Below are positions 1-8,896 of a stretch of DNA of 18,770 nucleotides, in pieces. The notes beneath the pieces are model-generated. The model was not told the origin of the DNA. It saw only the letters and a program-made list of their open reading frames with translations, and did no database searches. Origin of the DNA: Flavobacteriales bacterium (GTDB lineage: Bacteria; Bacteroidota; Bacteroidia; DT-38); the NCBI GenBank assembly GCA_013214975.1, contig JABSPR010000421.1, positions 1 to 18,770 of the forward strand, in the 5' to 3' direction. How positions within the stretch are numbered: the first letter of the stretch is position 1; the number at the start of each line of letters is the position of its first letter. The translations under genes and the position numbers were made by a program.

Positions 1-735
1 ACAAACATCTTGACAAACGTCGCAGCCAAAAACCCAATTATCAAATTTACCCTTTACCTCTTCTGGTATTTGTTCTTTTAACTCTATCGTGTAATATGAT
101 ATGCATTTACTTCCATCAACAATAAAAGGATCTACTATAGCATCCGTAGGACAAGCATCTATACAAGCTGTACAAGTTCCACAGTAATCTTTTATCGGAC
201 CGTCATAATCCAATTCTAAATCGATGATCATTTCTGCTATAAAGAAGAAGGAACCACTCTTAGGATTTATAAGATTAGTATTCTTTCCTATCCAACCTAA
301 GCCAGATTTTTTCGCCCAAGCTTTATCTAAAACAGGTGCAGAGTCAACAAAAATCCTACCGTCCATATCTCCAATTTCGTTAACGATAAATTCCCATATC
401 TCGGCAAGCTTATCCTTAATCACATAATGATAATCTTCCCCATATGCATACTTGGAAATCTTCGCATCCGAATTAGCCTTTTGACTTTCCTCTGGGAAAT
501 AATTATAGAGAATAGATATCACTGATTTCGCACCGGGAACTAATATTGTTGGGTCTAAGCGCTTGTCGAAATTTCTTTCCATGTACGCCATATTACCATG
601 CATACCATTCTTTAACCAACTCTCTAACCGACTTGCTTCATCTTCAAGAAATCCTGCTTTGGAAACACCGCAATAACTAAACCCCAATCGAGTGATTTCG
701 TTTTTAATTCGCTGAGTAATTTTGGTGCGATTCAT
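1..735 (-). CDS. queG: Epoxyqueuosine reductase QueG, C-terminus cut by window edge
   Basis: Reduces epoxyqueuosine to queuosine in the wobble position of tRNAs with GUN anticodons; a cytosolic cobalamin and 4Fe-4S enzyme. Only the first 245 codons are present and the frame runs off the window start without a stop. The translation begins MNRTKITQRIKNEI. It contains the first ferredoxin-type cluster motif CGTCTACIDACPTDAI (genomic about 138-185), the family stretch CISYYTIELK, and the start of the second cluster motif, FGCDVCQDVC, right at the edge. These are diagnostic of QueG. The ATG at 735-733 is preceded by an A/T-rich leader. The gene follows ruvB on the same strand with a 15-nt gap and no visible promoter between, so the two are probably cotranscribed. 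About 60 to 80 C-terminal residues are likely missing, judged from the usual family length. Confidence 0.95.
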   Translation of the reverse strand, partial: MNRTKITQRIKNEITRLGFSYCGVSKAGFLEDEASRLESWLKNGMHGNMAYMERNFDKRLDPTILVPGAKSVISILYNYFPEESQKANSDAKISKYAYGEDYHYVIKDKLAEIWEFIVNEIGDMDGRIFVDSAPVLDKAWAKKSGLGWIGKNTNLINPKSGSFFFIAEMIIDLELDYDGPIKDYCGTCTACIDACPTDAIVDPFIVDGSKCISYYTIELKEQIPEEVKGKFDNWVFGCDVCQDVC

Positions 736-750
736 TAATTAGTCAACCAA

Positions 751-1776
751 TTAGTTGAACAAATCTCTATTCTCAGCTCTTATAGCCCGACCTAAATGTT
801 TGTATGCATTTTCTGTAGCCTCTCGTCCTCTGGGAGTACGCTTTAAATAACCTTCTTGTATTAAAAAAGGCTCGTATACTTCCTCGATAGTATTACTATC
901 CTCACCGACCGCAGTTGCAATGGTTGTAATTCCAACAGGCCCTCCATTAAATTTATCAATGATGCAAGTAAGAATTTTGATGTCCATCTCATCCAATCCA
1001 TTCTTATCTACATTAAGAGCTTCTAATGATGAGTCAGCAATAGCTAAATCAATATTTCCATCACCCTTTACTTGTGCGAAGTCCCGAACCCTTCTTAACA
1101 AAGTATTCGCAATTCTAGGTGTACCTCTACTTCTTCTAGCTATCTCATTTGCTGCTTGATTTCCAATATCAACATCCATTATTTGTGACGACCTTTTAAC
1201 AATCGTACATAACAAATCAGCATTGTAATACTCCAATCTTAAGTTAATACTAAACCTTGCACGTAAAGGAGCTGTAAGTAGTCCTGATCGAGTTGTTGCA
1301 CCTATTAAGGTAAATGGATTCAAAGCTATTTGAACCGTTCTAGCATTAGGACCCGAATCTATCATTATATCAATTCGATAATCTTCCATTGCAGAATAAA
1401 GGAATTCCTCAACAACAGGACTTAAGCGATGAATTTCGTCAATAAACAGAACATCATTCTCCTCAAGATTCGTTAATAACCCAGCCAGGTCACTCGGCTT
1501 ATCTAATACGGGTCCTGAGGTTATTTTAATCCCTACCCCGAGATCATCAGCGATTATATTAGCCAGAGTTGTTTTGCCTAAACCAGGAGGTCCGTGTAAT
1601 AAAACGTGATCCAATGATTCGTTTCTCAATGTAGCTGCCTTCACAAAAACTTTTAGATTATCCACAAGATCATCTTGCCCTGAAAAGTCATCAAAGGATT
1701 TGGGCCGTAAAGCTCTTTCATAATCCGTTTCTTCCTGAGAAAAATGTGAACTATCTGGTATTAGATCTTCAATCAT
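751..1776 (-). CDS. ruvB: Holliday junction branch migration ATPase RuvB
   Basis: RuvB forms the hexameric motor that, with RuvA, drives branch migration of Holliday junctions during recombinational repair. The 341-residue protein has the full AAA+ set: Walker A GPPGLGKT at residues 62-69, Walker B DEIH at 113-116, sensor 1 GATTR at 159-163, and the arginine-finger region SGPNARTVQ at about 141-149. A C-terminal winged helix ends with EGYLKRTPRGREATENAYKHLG. The length is normal for the family. The ATG start gives the usual N-terminus leading to ALRPKSFDDFSGQ. A promoter -7 match ends only 5 nt before the ATG, so the mRNA may be leaderless. queG follows 15 nt downstream; the upstream actF operon is separated by a terminator. 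Confidence 0.98.
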   Translation of the reverse strand: MIEDLIPDSSHFSQEETDYERALRPKSFDDFSGQDDLVDNLKVFVKAATLRNESLDHVLLHGPPGLGKTTLANIIADDLGVGIKITSGPVLDKPSDLAGLLTNLEENDVLFIDEIHRLSPVVEEFLYSAMEDYRIDIMIDSGPNARTVQIALNPFTLIGATTRSGLLTAPLRARFSINLRLEYYNADLLCTIVKRSSQIMDVDIGNQAANEIARRSRGTPRIANTLLRRVRDFAQVKGDGNIDLAIADSSLEALNVDKNGLDEMDIKILTCIIDKFNGGPVGITTIATAVGEDSNTIEEVYEPFLIQEGYLKRTPRGREATENAYKHLGRAIRAENRDLFN

Positions 1777-1781
1777 GGTAA

Positions 1782-1812
1782 CAAAGTTAATTAAAACCGG
1801 ACTTGGTTGAAA
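1782..1812 (-). promoter_or_regulatory. Candidate ruvB promoter (TTTC-N19-TAACTTTG)
   Basis: On the minus strand, TAACTTTG (1789-1782) matches the Bacteroidota -7 consensus TAnnTTTG exactly. A three-of-four -33 match, TTTC (1812-1809), lies 19 nt upstream, just past the actF terminator. The -7 box ends 5 nt before the ruvB ATG. Transcription would therefore begin at or very near the start codon. Seen by eye; the -33 box is imperfect. Confidence 0.5.
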
Positions 1813-1815
1813 TGA

Positions 1816-1840
1816 AAAAGCCGAAGATCATTCGGCTTTT
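1816..1840 (-). terminator. Intrinsic terminator after actF
   Basis: A perfect 10-bp inverted repeat, AAAAGCCGAA / TTCGGCTTTT, with a 5-nt loop (GATCA) lies 32 nt past the actF stop. On the minus strand the stem ends in a run of five T (CTTTTTC). It closes the alternative complex III operon and separates it from ruvB. The T-rich arm on the plus strand would also allow function in that direction. Confidence 0.85.
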
Positions 1841-1872
1841 CATAATATATTAAAGATGTCTATCTCTTAATA

Positions 1873-3135
1873 TCATGTATCAAGATGCTCACTCTCTTCT
1901 AAGTAAACATTATTCTTAACCTCTAGTGAAGCACTTGATAGAGCTTTTAATACTACGAATCTAAAGAATCCTATAAAACCTAAGAACATACCTAATTCAA
2001 ATACTTGCACTCCATTCCATCCGTCTTTCATAAGACCAGGCATAATCAACAAATATGTATCTGCCCAATGCCCTACAAATATTATACATAAAACAGGCAA
2101 TAAGAAGTCGAAGTTCCTTTTTGTATCTCTAGACATAAAAATGATTAAAGGGAACAAGAAGTTTATAATAAACATTCCAAAGAACATCCAATTGTAATTT
2201 TGAATTCTATTCACATAATACGTAACCTCTTCTGGAATATCAGAATACCAGATTAACATTAATTGACAGAACCATAAATAACTCCAGAAAATACTTAAAG
2301 CAAATACCCATTTACCCAAATCATGAATGTGACTTTCATTTACTTTATTGAGGTAGCCTTGTGCTTTAAGTTGCATGGTAAACAACATGATAACTACCAT
2401 TGCTGCTATCCAGCTTCCGCCAAACACATACCATCCAAAAAGTGTACTAAACCAATGCGTATCTATAGACATGATCCAATCCCATGCAGAAGTTGAAGAT
2501 GTAACGGCTAAGAACACTAAGAAAATTGCACCAAACTTCTGGTTACCCCAATACCATGCTTCACCTCCTACTTCATCTTCCTCTAACGATCGCTTTCTAA
2601 AGAACCAACCAAAGAATATCCAAACACTCAAATAAATGACAGTTCTAATCCACCAAAATCCAGTATTTAAATAACCCGTTTTATTAAAGATAATCTCATC
2701 GAAATGCTCGTTTTCAACTGCTCCTTCAACAGCCTCTTGTGTATATTCTGGGTGATCTGATCCAATAGTAGATTCTATAACATAATGATTTGTTACGGCC
2801 TCATCCATCCAATGATATATATGATTCCAATGTAAACTAGCTGCAATAAATACTATTACCAACACAACCGCACCATATGGCATATAAGCACTAATACCTT
2901 CGAATACTCTTTTTAAAACAATACTCCAACCAGATTCAGTTACATATTGTAATGCCATAAAGAATGTAGCTAACAAAGAAATTCCAAAAAAGAAATATCC
3001 GTTAACTAAAATATTGGCCCAAACGGTATTACCGTGATGATCATCGGCAAGAAAACCCATTATAAGAGACAATGCTCCAATTACCATAAAGATGATATTG
3101 GTCATTTTAGCCTTCTTACTTACAACGTAATTCAT
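1873..3135 (-). CDS. actF: Alternative complex III integral membrane subunit ActF
   Basis: ActF is one of the two polytopic NrfD/PsrC-like subunits of alternative complex III, the quinol:electron-acceptor oxidoreductase that replaces cytochrome bc1 in many Bacteroidota. The 420-residue protein is almost entirely hydrophobic, with about ten transmembrane segments. Segments such as FWWIRTVIYLSVWIFFGWFF and SSTSAWDWIMSIDTHWFSTLFGWY are typical of this subunit. A soluble loop rich in acidic residues sits at about 125-165. The ATG at 3135 follows actE by 19 nt. It is the last gene of the operon: a terminator follows and no cytochrome oxidase genes are found downstream, unlike the arrangement common in this phylum. 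It probably contributes to the proton-conducting half channels inferred for ActC and ActF. Confidence 0.93.
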   Translation of the reverse strand: MNYVVSKKAKMTNIIFMVIGALSLIMGFLADDHHGNTVWANILVNGYFFFGISLLATFFMALQYVTESGWSIVLKRVFEGISAYMPYGAVVLVIVFIAASLHWNHIYHWMDEAVTNHYVIESTIGSDHPEYTQEAVEGAVENEHFDEIIFNKTGYLNTGFWWIRTVIYLSVWIFFGWFFRKRSLEEDEVGGEAWYWGNQKFGAIFLVFLAVTSSTSAWDWIMSIDTHWFSTLFGWYVFGGSWIAAMVVIMLFTMQLKAQGYLNKVNESHIHDLGKWVFALSIFWSYLWFCQLMLIWYSDIPEEVTYYVNRIQNYNWMFFGMFIINFLFPLIIFMSRDTKRNFDFLLPVLCIIFVGHWADTYLLIMPGLMKDGWNGVQVFELGMFLGFIGFFRFVVLKALSSASLEVKNNVYLEESEHLDT

Positions 3136-3154
3136 GTCTTACTTTTTTAAAATC

Positions 3155-3826
3155 TTAGTGTTTGTGGCTCTCTTCCACTTCTTCTTCAATAACTTCTTCT
3201 ATAATTTCTGCTACTTCTACATCTACTGTAGTTGTATCTATTTCAACAGCTGCAACCTCCAAATCGGGATTTTGCAATGTCTTAACGTAATGGATAATTT
3301 TCCATCTTTGATTTCTATCTAATTGTGATGCATGAGATCCCATCATACCTTTACCGTAAGTAATAGAATGAAATATTTTTCCCTCAGGTAAGTCTTTCAA
3401 CTTTCCGCTATAAGTTGGCGGTACAGCCGGGAATTTTCCACTTGCAATTACACTTCCATCTCCTTCTCCAGTCTCACCATGACAATGAATACAGAACTTA
3501 CCATATATGACTTTACCTTCTTCAACTGTCTCTGCATTCATCGCAAATGGACTAGTTAATTCTTCACCCGCCAATTCATATCCTTCAGTAGTATTTGGAT
3601 AAGAATAAGGGTAGTATCCTCTTGGAACAGTACCTTTAACCGGTAACCTTGCAGACATTTCATTAATAGAATCACCATCCAAGTTACTTACTGAATAAGT
3701 CTCATAGCTAGGAGATCTATACATATCCGGCATATACTCAACACCAGGACTTAATTCATCACTTGGAGTACAAGACGCCAATAACAACAATGCAGACCCA
3801 ATCAATATTTTAATTGCGCTACTCAT
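3155..3826 (-). CDS. actE: Alternative complex III monohaem cytochrome c lipoprotein ActE
   Basis: ActE is the monohaem cytochrome c of alternative complex III and a likely electron exit point. I chose the ATG at 3826 rather than the one at 3853. It follows an A-rich leader (GAAAATATAAAA) and gives a compact lipoprotein signal, MSSAIKILIGSALLLLASC, with the lipobox cysteine at residue 19. The longer start directly abuts the actD stop and adds nine residues before the signal. The haem site is CIHCH at 112-116; the likely axial methionine is M161 or M162 in GKGMMGSHASQL. The family tract EYMPDMYRSPSYETY follows the signal. The last 30 or so residues form an acidic, valine-rich tail ending in EEESHKH-like sequence, longer than I would expect. 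actF follows 19 nt downstream. Confidence 0.93.
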   Translation of the reverse strand: MSSAIKILIGSALLLLASCTPSDELSPGVEYMPDMYRSPSYETYSVSNLDGDSINEMSARLPVKGTVPRGYYPYSYPNTTEGYELAGEELTSPFAMNAETVEEGKVIYGKFCIHCHGETGEGDGSVIASGKFPAVPPTYSGKLKDLPEGKIFHSITYGKGMMGSHASQLDRNQRWKIIHYVKTLQNPDLEVAAVEIDTTTVDVEVAEIIEEVIEEEVEESHKH

Positions 3827-3853
3827 TTTTATATTTTCAGATAAAAGTCTCAT

Positions 3854-4390
3854 TTATTCTCCGTCCTTTTCTGTTAATTCTAATACACCAGAACCATTAA
3901 TTACTCCTTTAATTTCATCGTTACTGTTTCCACCAAAACCAGATTCTTCAATGATCATTAAGAACATGTCATCTGTAGTTCTAGGATCTGGATTTATAGC
4001 AGCCACACCTGGTAACGTCCAATTTCTTAAAAAATAAGTCATTGCCATACCGTGCGATGCACAAAGAATAGTAAACTCAAACGTAATCGGAATAAACGCT
4101 GGTAAATTCTCATATAGGTGAAAATTTGGCTTACCACCAACGTTAATACCTGGCCAATCATGAACCATGAAATACCACATTCCAACTAATGCTAACGTTG
4201 TTCCCATACATCCAAACATGAATGAAACAATCGCCAACCTGGTTTTCTTAACTCCAATAATTGGATCTAAACCGTGTATAGGAAACGGAGAGAAAACATC
4301 TGCAACGTGAACTCCCTTTGCAACAAGCTCTTTAGCTGCTTTCATTAGCAACTGCTCATCATCATATAATGCATGTATTGACTTACTCAT
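3854..4390 (-). CDS. actD: Alternative complex III subunit ActD (DUF3341)
   Basis: ActD is a small membrane subunit of alternative complex III and belongs to the DUF3341 family. The 178-residue protein starts with the usual cytoplasmic module (IHALYDDEQLLMKAAKEL, then HVADVFSPFPIHGLDPIIG). Two transmembrane segments follow, at about 52-76 and 95-120, joined by the loop HDWPGINVGGKPNFHLYENLPAFIPITFE, which is characteristic of the family. No cofactor motif is present and none is expected. Start ATG at 4390 lies 3 nt after the actC stop; its stop abuts the upstream alternative actE ATG. This tight packing suggests translational coupling. Length is normal. Confidence 0.93.
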   Translation of the reverse strand: MSKSIHALYDDEQLLMKAAKELVAKGVHVADVFSPFPIHGLDPIIGVKKTRLAIVSFMFGCMGTTLALVGMWYFMVHDWPGINVGGKPNFHLYENLPAFIPITFEFTILCASHGMAMTYFLRNWTLPGVAAINPDPRTTDDMFLMIIEESGFGGNSNDEIKGVINGSGVLELTEKDGE

Positions 4391-4393
4391 CTT

Positions 4394-5767
4394 TTAATGC
4401 TTTTGATTTTTATATGACTCACCTGACATCTTCAAGATCGATTTCAATTCATTAAATGCTATTACAGGAAACGCTCTACTGAACAATAAGAAGATCGTAA
4501 AGAATATTCCAATTGTACCAATGAATATTCCTATGTCAATAAACGTAGGGTGAAACATTGTCCAGCTTGAAGGAAGGAAATCTCTGTGTATTGAAGTAAC
4601 AATAATTACAAATCTCTCAAACCACATACCGATGTTAACGAATATTGTAAGAATAAAAGAAATCGTAAGATTCGTTCTGATTTTTCTAAACCATAAGAAC
4701 TGAGGTGTAACAACATTACATGTCATCATACAGAAGTATGCCCACCAATAAGGTCCGGTTGCTCTGTTCAAGAATGCATACTGCTCATACTCAACACCAG
4801 AATACCAGGCAATAAAAAGCTCAGTTAAATACGCAACACCAACTAAAGACCCTGTTAACATGATAATAATATTCATGTATTCAATGTGTCTAACATTAAT
4901 GTATGCCTCTAAACTTAATACCTTTCTTACAACAATCAGCAAAGTCATTACCATCGCAAATCCAGAGAATAAAGCTCCCAGTACGAAGTAAGGAGGAAAA
5001 ATAGTTGTATGCCATCCAGGAATAACGGCTGTAGCAAAGTCCATACTCACAATAGAGTGAACAGAGAAAACAAGCGGTGTTGACATTCCTGCAAGCACTA
5101 AAGAAACCTCTTCAAATCTATTCCAAGACTTCGCATTTCCGTACCATCCAAAACTAAGGATACTATAAATCTTTTTATATACAGGACGTACAGCCTTATC
5201 TCTAATTGTAGCGAAATCAGGAATTAATCCTATGTACCAGAATACAACCGATACACTGAAGTACGTCGATATTGCAAATACATCCCAAAGCAAAGGAGAA
5301 TTAAAGTTTGGCCAAAGCGAACCGAATTGATTAGGTATAGGGAAAACCCAATATGCTAACCAAGGACGTCCCATGTGAATTCCTGGAAACAATGCTGCCA
5401 TCATTACAGCAAAAATTGTCATTGCTTCTGCAGAACGATTAATCGCCATTCTCCATCTTTGACGGAACAATAATAACACAGCAGATATTAATGTACCAGC
5501 ATGTCCAATACCAATCCACCAAACAAAGTTCGTGATATCCCATGCCCAACCAACAGTCTTATTCAATCCCCAAGCACCTATACCAGTACCAATTGTATAT
5601 GTTATACAACCTACACCCCAAAGTGCTACTAAAGCACACAGTGAAAACACCATGTACCAGTATTTATTTGCTCTACCAAAAATTGGCGCACAAACATCTT
5701 CCGTTATTTGGGCATAGGTTTTTTCACCTAGAATAAGCGGCTCTCGTATTTCGGCTTCTTTATGCAT
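4394..5767 (-). CDS. actC: Alternative complex III quinol-oxidising membrane subunit ActC (NrfD/PsrC family)
   Basis: ActC is the NrfD/PsrC-like membrane subunit next to ActB; in known complexes it holds the menaquinol site that feeds electrons to the Fe-S clusters. The 457-residue protein begins with the conserved REPLILGEKTYAQITEDVCAP. It then shows about ten transmembrane segments, with family stretches such as NFVWWIGIGHAGTLISAVLLL, HMGRPWLAYWVFPIPNQ, FSVHSIVSMDFATAVIPGWH and WFERFVIIVTSIHRDFLPSSW. Its ATG overlaps the actB stop by 8 nt (ATGCATAA), so the two are translationally coupled. actD follows after 3 nt. Family assignment is secure; individual quinol ligands were not assigned. Confidence 0.95.
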   Translation of the reverse strand: MHKEAEIREPLILGEKTYAQITEDVCAPIFGRANKYWYMVFSLCALVALWGVGCITYTIGTGIGAWGLNKTVGWAWDITNFVWWIGIGHAGTLISAVLLLFRQRWRMAINRSAEAMTIFAVMMAALFPGIHMGRPWLAYWVFPIPNQFGSLWPNFNSPLLWDVFAISTYFSVSVVFWYIGLIPDFATIRDKAVRPVYKKIYSILSFGWYGNAKSWNRFEEVSLVLAGMSTPLVFSVHSIVSMDFATAVIPGWHTTIFPPYFVLGALFSGFAMVMTLLIVVRKVLSLEAYINVRHIEYMNIIIMLTGSLVGVAYLTELFIAWYSGVEYEQYAFLNRATGPYWWAYFCMMTCNVVTPQFLWFRKIRTNLTISFILTIFVNIGMWFERFVIIVTSIHRDFLPSSWTMFHPTFIDIGIFIGTIGIFFTIFLLFSRAFPVIAFNELKSILKMSGESYKNQKH

Positions 5768-8700
5768 TGTTTCTAACCTTGGTCTTGTAATAAATATTTG
5801 GTTGTACGCCTAATTCTTCAATTAAAACATAACCCCTATCTGATGATGCATCCTTAGCTACGGCGGTAGCATTATTGTTTAAGTCTCCAAATTGTATTGC
5901 ATTTGTAGGACAAGCCTCAGCACATGCAGTAGTCATGTCACCATCTTCAACTGGTCTCCCAGCCTTTTTAGCAACTAACTTTCCTCCTTGAATTCGTTGA
6001 ACACATAACGAGCACTTTTCCATTACTCCTCTAGAACGAACTACAACATCTGGATTCAATACCATTCTTGCCAAGCTATCTTGAGCAGGATTAGTAGCGA
6101 AATCACTGTTTCCATTGTAATTGAACCAGTTAAATCTTCTTACTTTATAAGGACAGTTGTTTGCACAATATCTAGTACCTACACATCTGTTATAAGCCAT
6201 TTGATTCAGCCCCTCATTACTATGGGTTGTAGCAGCAACTGGACAAACAGTTTCACAAGGAGCGTGATTACAATGTTGGCACATTAAAGGTTGAAAAGCA
6301 ACTTGTGGATTTTCTGAAGGAATCTCCATCAATCCAGCTCTATCCATAAATCCTATTTCAAAATCATCCTTCTTGGTATCCGAAGAATAATATCTATCTA
6401 TTCTTAACCAAGACATGTCTCTACTTCTCCTTACTTCATCTTTTCCAACAACTGGAACGTTGTTTTCCGAATGACAAGAAGTAACACAAGCACTACATCC
6501 GTTACATGTACTTAAATCTATTGATAATCCCCATCTGTGACCTTTTTCGATATCGTGATCATTCCAAAGGTTAATTTTATATGGATTCTTTTTAACACCG
6601 TCATAATCCGTAACCATTATATCCGGATTACCTGCTTTATTATCTTTTATGAAATCTTCTAACGAGGCCTCTTTGATCATATCTCTTCCCATCAATGTAT
6701 GATGAGTTTGTGTAGAAGCAATTTCATATTTATTACCTGTTCCTGTAACTGTTACGTCTAAGTTTGAATAAGTAATATTTCCATCAATAAAAGAAGTGAA
6801 GTCAAATGCATTTGCACCTACACCATTTCCTGCCTTACCAGCATTTGTTCTACCATAACCTAAAGCTAAACCAACTGTTCCTGCTTTCTGTCCTGGCTGC
6901 ACAATAACAGGCAATTCAACTGATTTACCTCCAACCGTTAGTTTAACCAAATCAGCTGGTGTTGCTTCTCCTATTTTTTGTTCGTAGCCATTCGCCGTCA
7001 TATCCGATGGCGCCATAGTGATATAGTTATCCCAAACTATTTTCGAGATTGGATCTGGTAACTCTTGTAACCAAGGATTATTCGCCTGATTACCGTTACC
7101 GATACCAACTTTTTGGTACATAACCAACTCAACTGCTCCACCAGTACTTGAAGCTTTTATTTTTGCTGCTGCCACTGAAAGATCACCAGAGAAACCATCC
7201 GTTTTTCCTTCTTGCATTTCAACATCCTCATCAACAATATCACCACTAGTAGTAGAATAAACTCCATCTCTCAAACAATCATTCCAAACATCCATGGAAG
7301 CATCTGTACCTAGAACAGAATCTTTCCAATTATCCATCAAGAAAGATTCATATGTAGAACTGTTACCACTCCATGCTAACAACGAATCTTGTGCTTGTCT
7401 TGTTTTAAATAATGGACTGATAGTAGGTTGACAAAGACTATACTCCCCTTTTTTAGGACTTGCATCATTCCAAGACTCTAAATAATGATTGTCTGGACAT
7501 ACATAATCACAAATTGATGCAGTTTCATCATTCCTGTCTGCTAGAGAAATTTTTAAGCCTACTTTAGCAATTGCATCCGATGCACCAGGTAATGTATACA
7601 CTGGATTTACTCCGTATGTAATAAGAGCATTTACTTTACCAGAAGCCATTTCCTTAAGCAAGGCCTCTACTTTTGTATCGTCTCCTTGTTTAATAGTAAC
7701 GTTAGCATCAATATCTAATGTAGTTCCATAATTCCCAAGTAATTCGTTAATACCATTAACTACTACTTGAACACTTTTACTGTTACTACCAGCTATTACT
7801 AATGAAGTTCCTTTTGACGCAACCAATCGACCTGCAGCTAATTCTATTGACTCAGCATATTGGTCAGTACCGCCAGCTATCGTTGAGCCTCCTATTTTCT
7901 TAGCTACTGCATTATATAATGATACTATAACCGAACCATGCTCTGATTCTTTAATAGCTACCCTTGTATCCGCACTACTTCCTGTTAAAGACAGGGTTGT
8001 TTCAAAAGCTATTAGACTCGACATCGATCCACTTTCCGGATTTCTAGTAGAAGCGTAATCTACATTATACTGTATAGAGCTTAACCAATTGGACATAAAG
8101 TCAGCACCAATTGTTACAATCGCAGTCGCTTTATCAAATTTGTAATCCGGAATACCTGCAACACCAAAAGACTCAACATTCGCATTTATTATACCTGATG
8201 CAGAAATATCATCGTATGTAATGTGTTGTACATCTCCAGCAACACCTTCCTCGTTTTCTTCCGAATACTTTTCTATAAAACCAGCTATTACTTTCTTAGT
8301 AGAAGGACTTGTTATTGAATTAGATAAGATTCTAATAGAACCACCCTTAGCTGCTATTGCCGCCAATTTTTTTAAAATATCACCATCAACAGAATCCCAA
8401 GAACTTTCAGCACCACTACTTAACGGCCCTTGTAATCTTTCAGAATCATATAACGAAAGAACAGATGAATTTACTCGAGCACTTACCCCACCTTTCGTAA
8501 CACCTGACAACTTATTTCCAGTAATATGAATTGGTCGACCTTCTCTTGTCTTAACTAAAATACTACAGTAATCATTTCCATCAGAAAATGTTGAAGCATA
8601 ATAATTAGCAATACCAGGAGTAATTTCTTCCGGTTTAACTAAATATGGAATCGTTTTAGTTACTGGCGTCTCACAGGCAGCTAACGAAGCGGCTGTAACA

Positions 8701-8879
8701 CTAAATCCTAAAAATTTAAGAAAATCTCTTCTTGTTGTACCTTCTTCAGAAAGTTTTGAATCATTCAAGAATTCATCTACAGGAATTTCTTGTGCAAACT
8801 CCTTTTGCGAAGCTGCTACGAATTGCTCATCTTTATCAAGCTCTTCAATTCCTTTCCAATATGTTTTTGTAGTACTCAT
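5760..8879 (-). CDS. actB: Alternative complex III iron-sulfur/molybdopterin-like subunit ActB, Tat-exported
   Basis: ActB is the large peripheral subunit of alternative complex III. It merges a molybdopterin-oxidoreductase-like domain, without cofactor in known members, with a ferredoxin-like domain carrying Fe-S clusters. The 1039-residue protein has a twin-arginine signal, TTRRDFLKFLGFSVTAASLAAC, at about 48-69. The arginines are at 50 and 51, and a lipobox-like cysteine at 69 could be lipidated after Tat export. The catalytically degenerate domain occupies about 75-770. C-terminal cluster motifs are CNGCSACVTSC (792-802), CQHCNHAPCETVC (867-879), CVGTRYCANNC (899-909), CSLC (956-959) and CAEAC (986-990). 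It starts 17 nt after actA and overlaps actC by 8 nt. The length is normal. Confidence 0.95.
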   Translation of the reverse strand: MSTTKTYWKGIEELDKDEQFVAASQKEFAQEIPVDEFLNDSKLSEEGTTRRDFLKFLGFSVTAASLAACETPVTKTIPYLVKPEEITPGIANYYASTFSDGNDYCSILVKTREGRPIHITGNKLSGVTKGGVSARVNSSVLSLYDSERLQGPLSSGAESSWDSVDGDILKKLAAIAAKGGSIRILSNSITSPSTKKVIAGFIEKYSEENEEGVAGDVQHITYDDISASGIINANVESFGVAGIPDYKFDKATAIVTIGADFMSNWLSSIQYNVDYASTRNPESGSMSSLIAFETTLSLTGSSADTRVAIKESEHGSVIVSLYNAVAKKIGGSTIAGGTDQYAESIELAAGRLVASKGTSLVIAGSNSKSVQVVVNGINELLGNYGTTLDIDANVTIKQGDDTKVEALLKEMASGKVNALITYGVNPVYTLPGASDAIAKVGLKISLADRNDETASICDYVCPDNHYLESWNDASPKKGEYSLCQPTISPLFKTRQAQDSLLAWSGNSSTYESFLMDNWKDSVLGTDASMDVWNDCLRDGVYSTTSGDIVDEDVEMQEGKTDGFSGDLSVAAAKIKASSTGGAVELVMYQKVGIGNGNQANNPWLQELPDPISKIVWDNYITMAPSDMTANGYEQKIGEATPADLVKLTVGGKSVELPVIVQPGQKAGTVGLALGYGRTNAGKAGNGVGANAFDFTSFIDGNITYSNLDVTVTGTGNKYEIASTQTHHTLMGRDMIKEASLEDFIKDNKAGNPDIMVTDYDGVKKNPYKINLWNDHDIEKGHRWGLSIDLSTCNGCSACVTSCHSENNVPVVGKDEVRRSRDMSWLRIDRYYSSDTKKDDFEIGFMDRAGLMEIPSENPQVAFQPLMCQHCNHAPCETVCPVAATTHSNEGLNQMAYNRCVGTRYCANNCPYKVRRFNWFNYNGNSDFATNPAQDSLARMVLNPDVVVRSRGVMEKCSLCVQRIQGGKLVAKKAGRPVEDGDMTTACAEACPTNAIQFGDLNNNATAVAKDASSDRGYVLIEELGVQPNIYYKTKVRNNA

Positions 8880-8896
8880 TTCTTTCTAGGCTATCA

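Noticed and set aside
742..757. Small inverted repeat TCAAC / GTTGA between ruvB and queG
   Set aside because: Only 5 bp, overlapping the ruvB stop, without a T-run; too weak to call a terminator in what looks like an operon.
3827..3853. Upstream ATG for actE at 3853
   Set aside because: It adds nine residues ahead of a clean 19-residue lipoprotein signal and lacks the A-rich leader present before the ATG at 3826. It remains possible.
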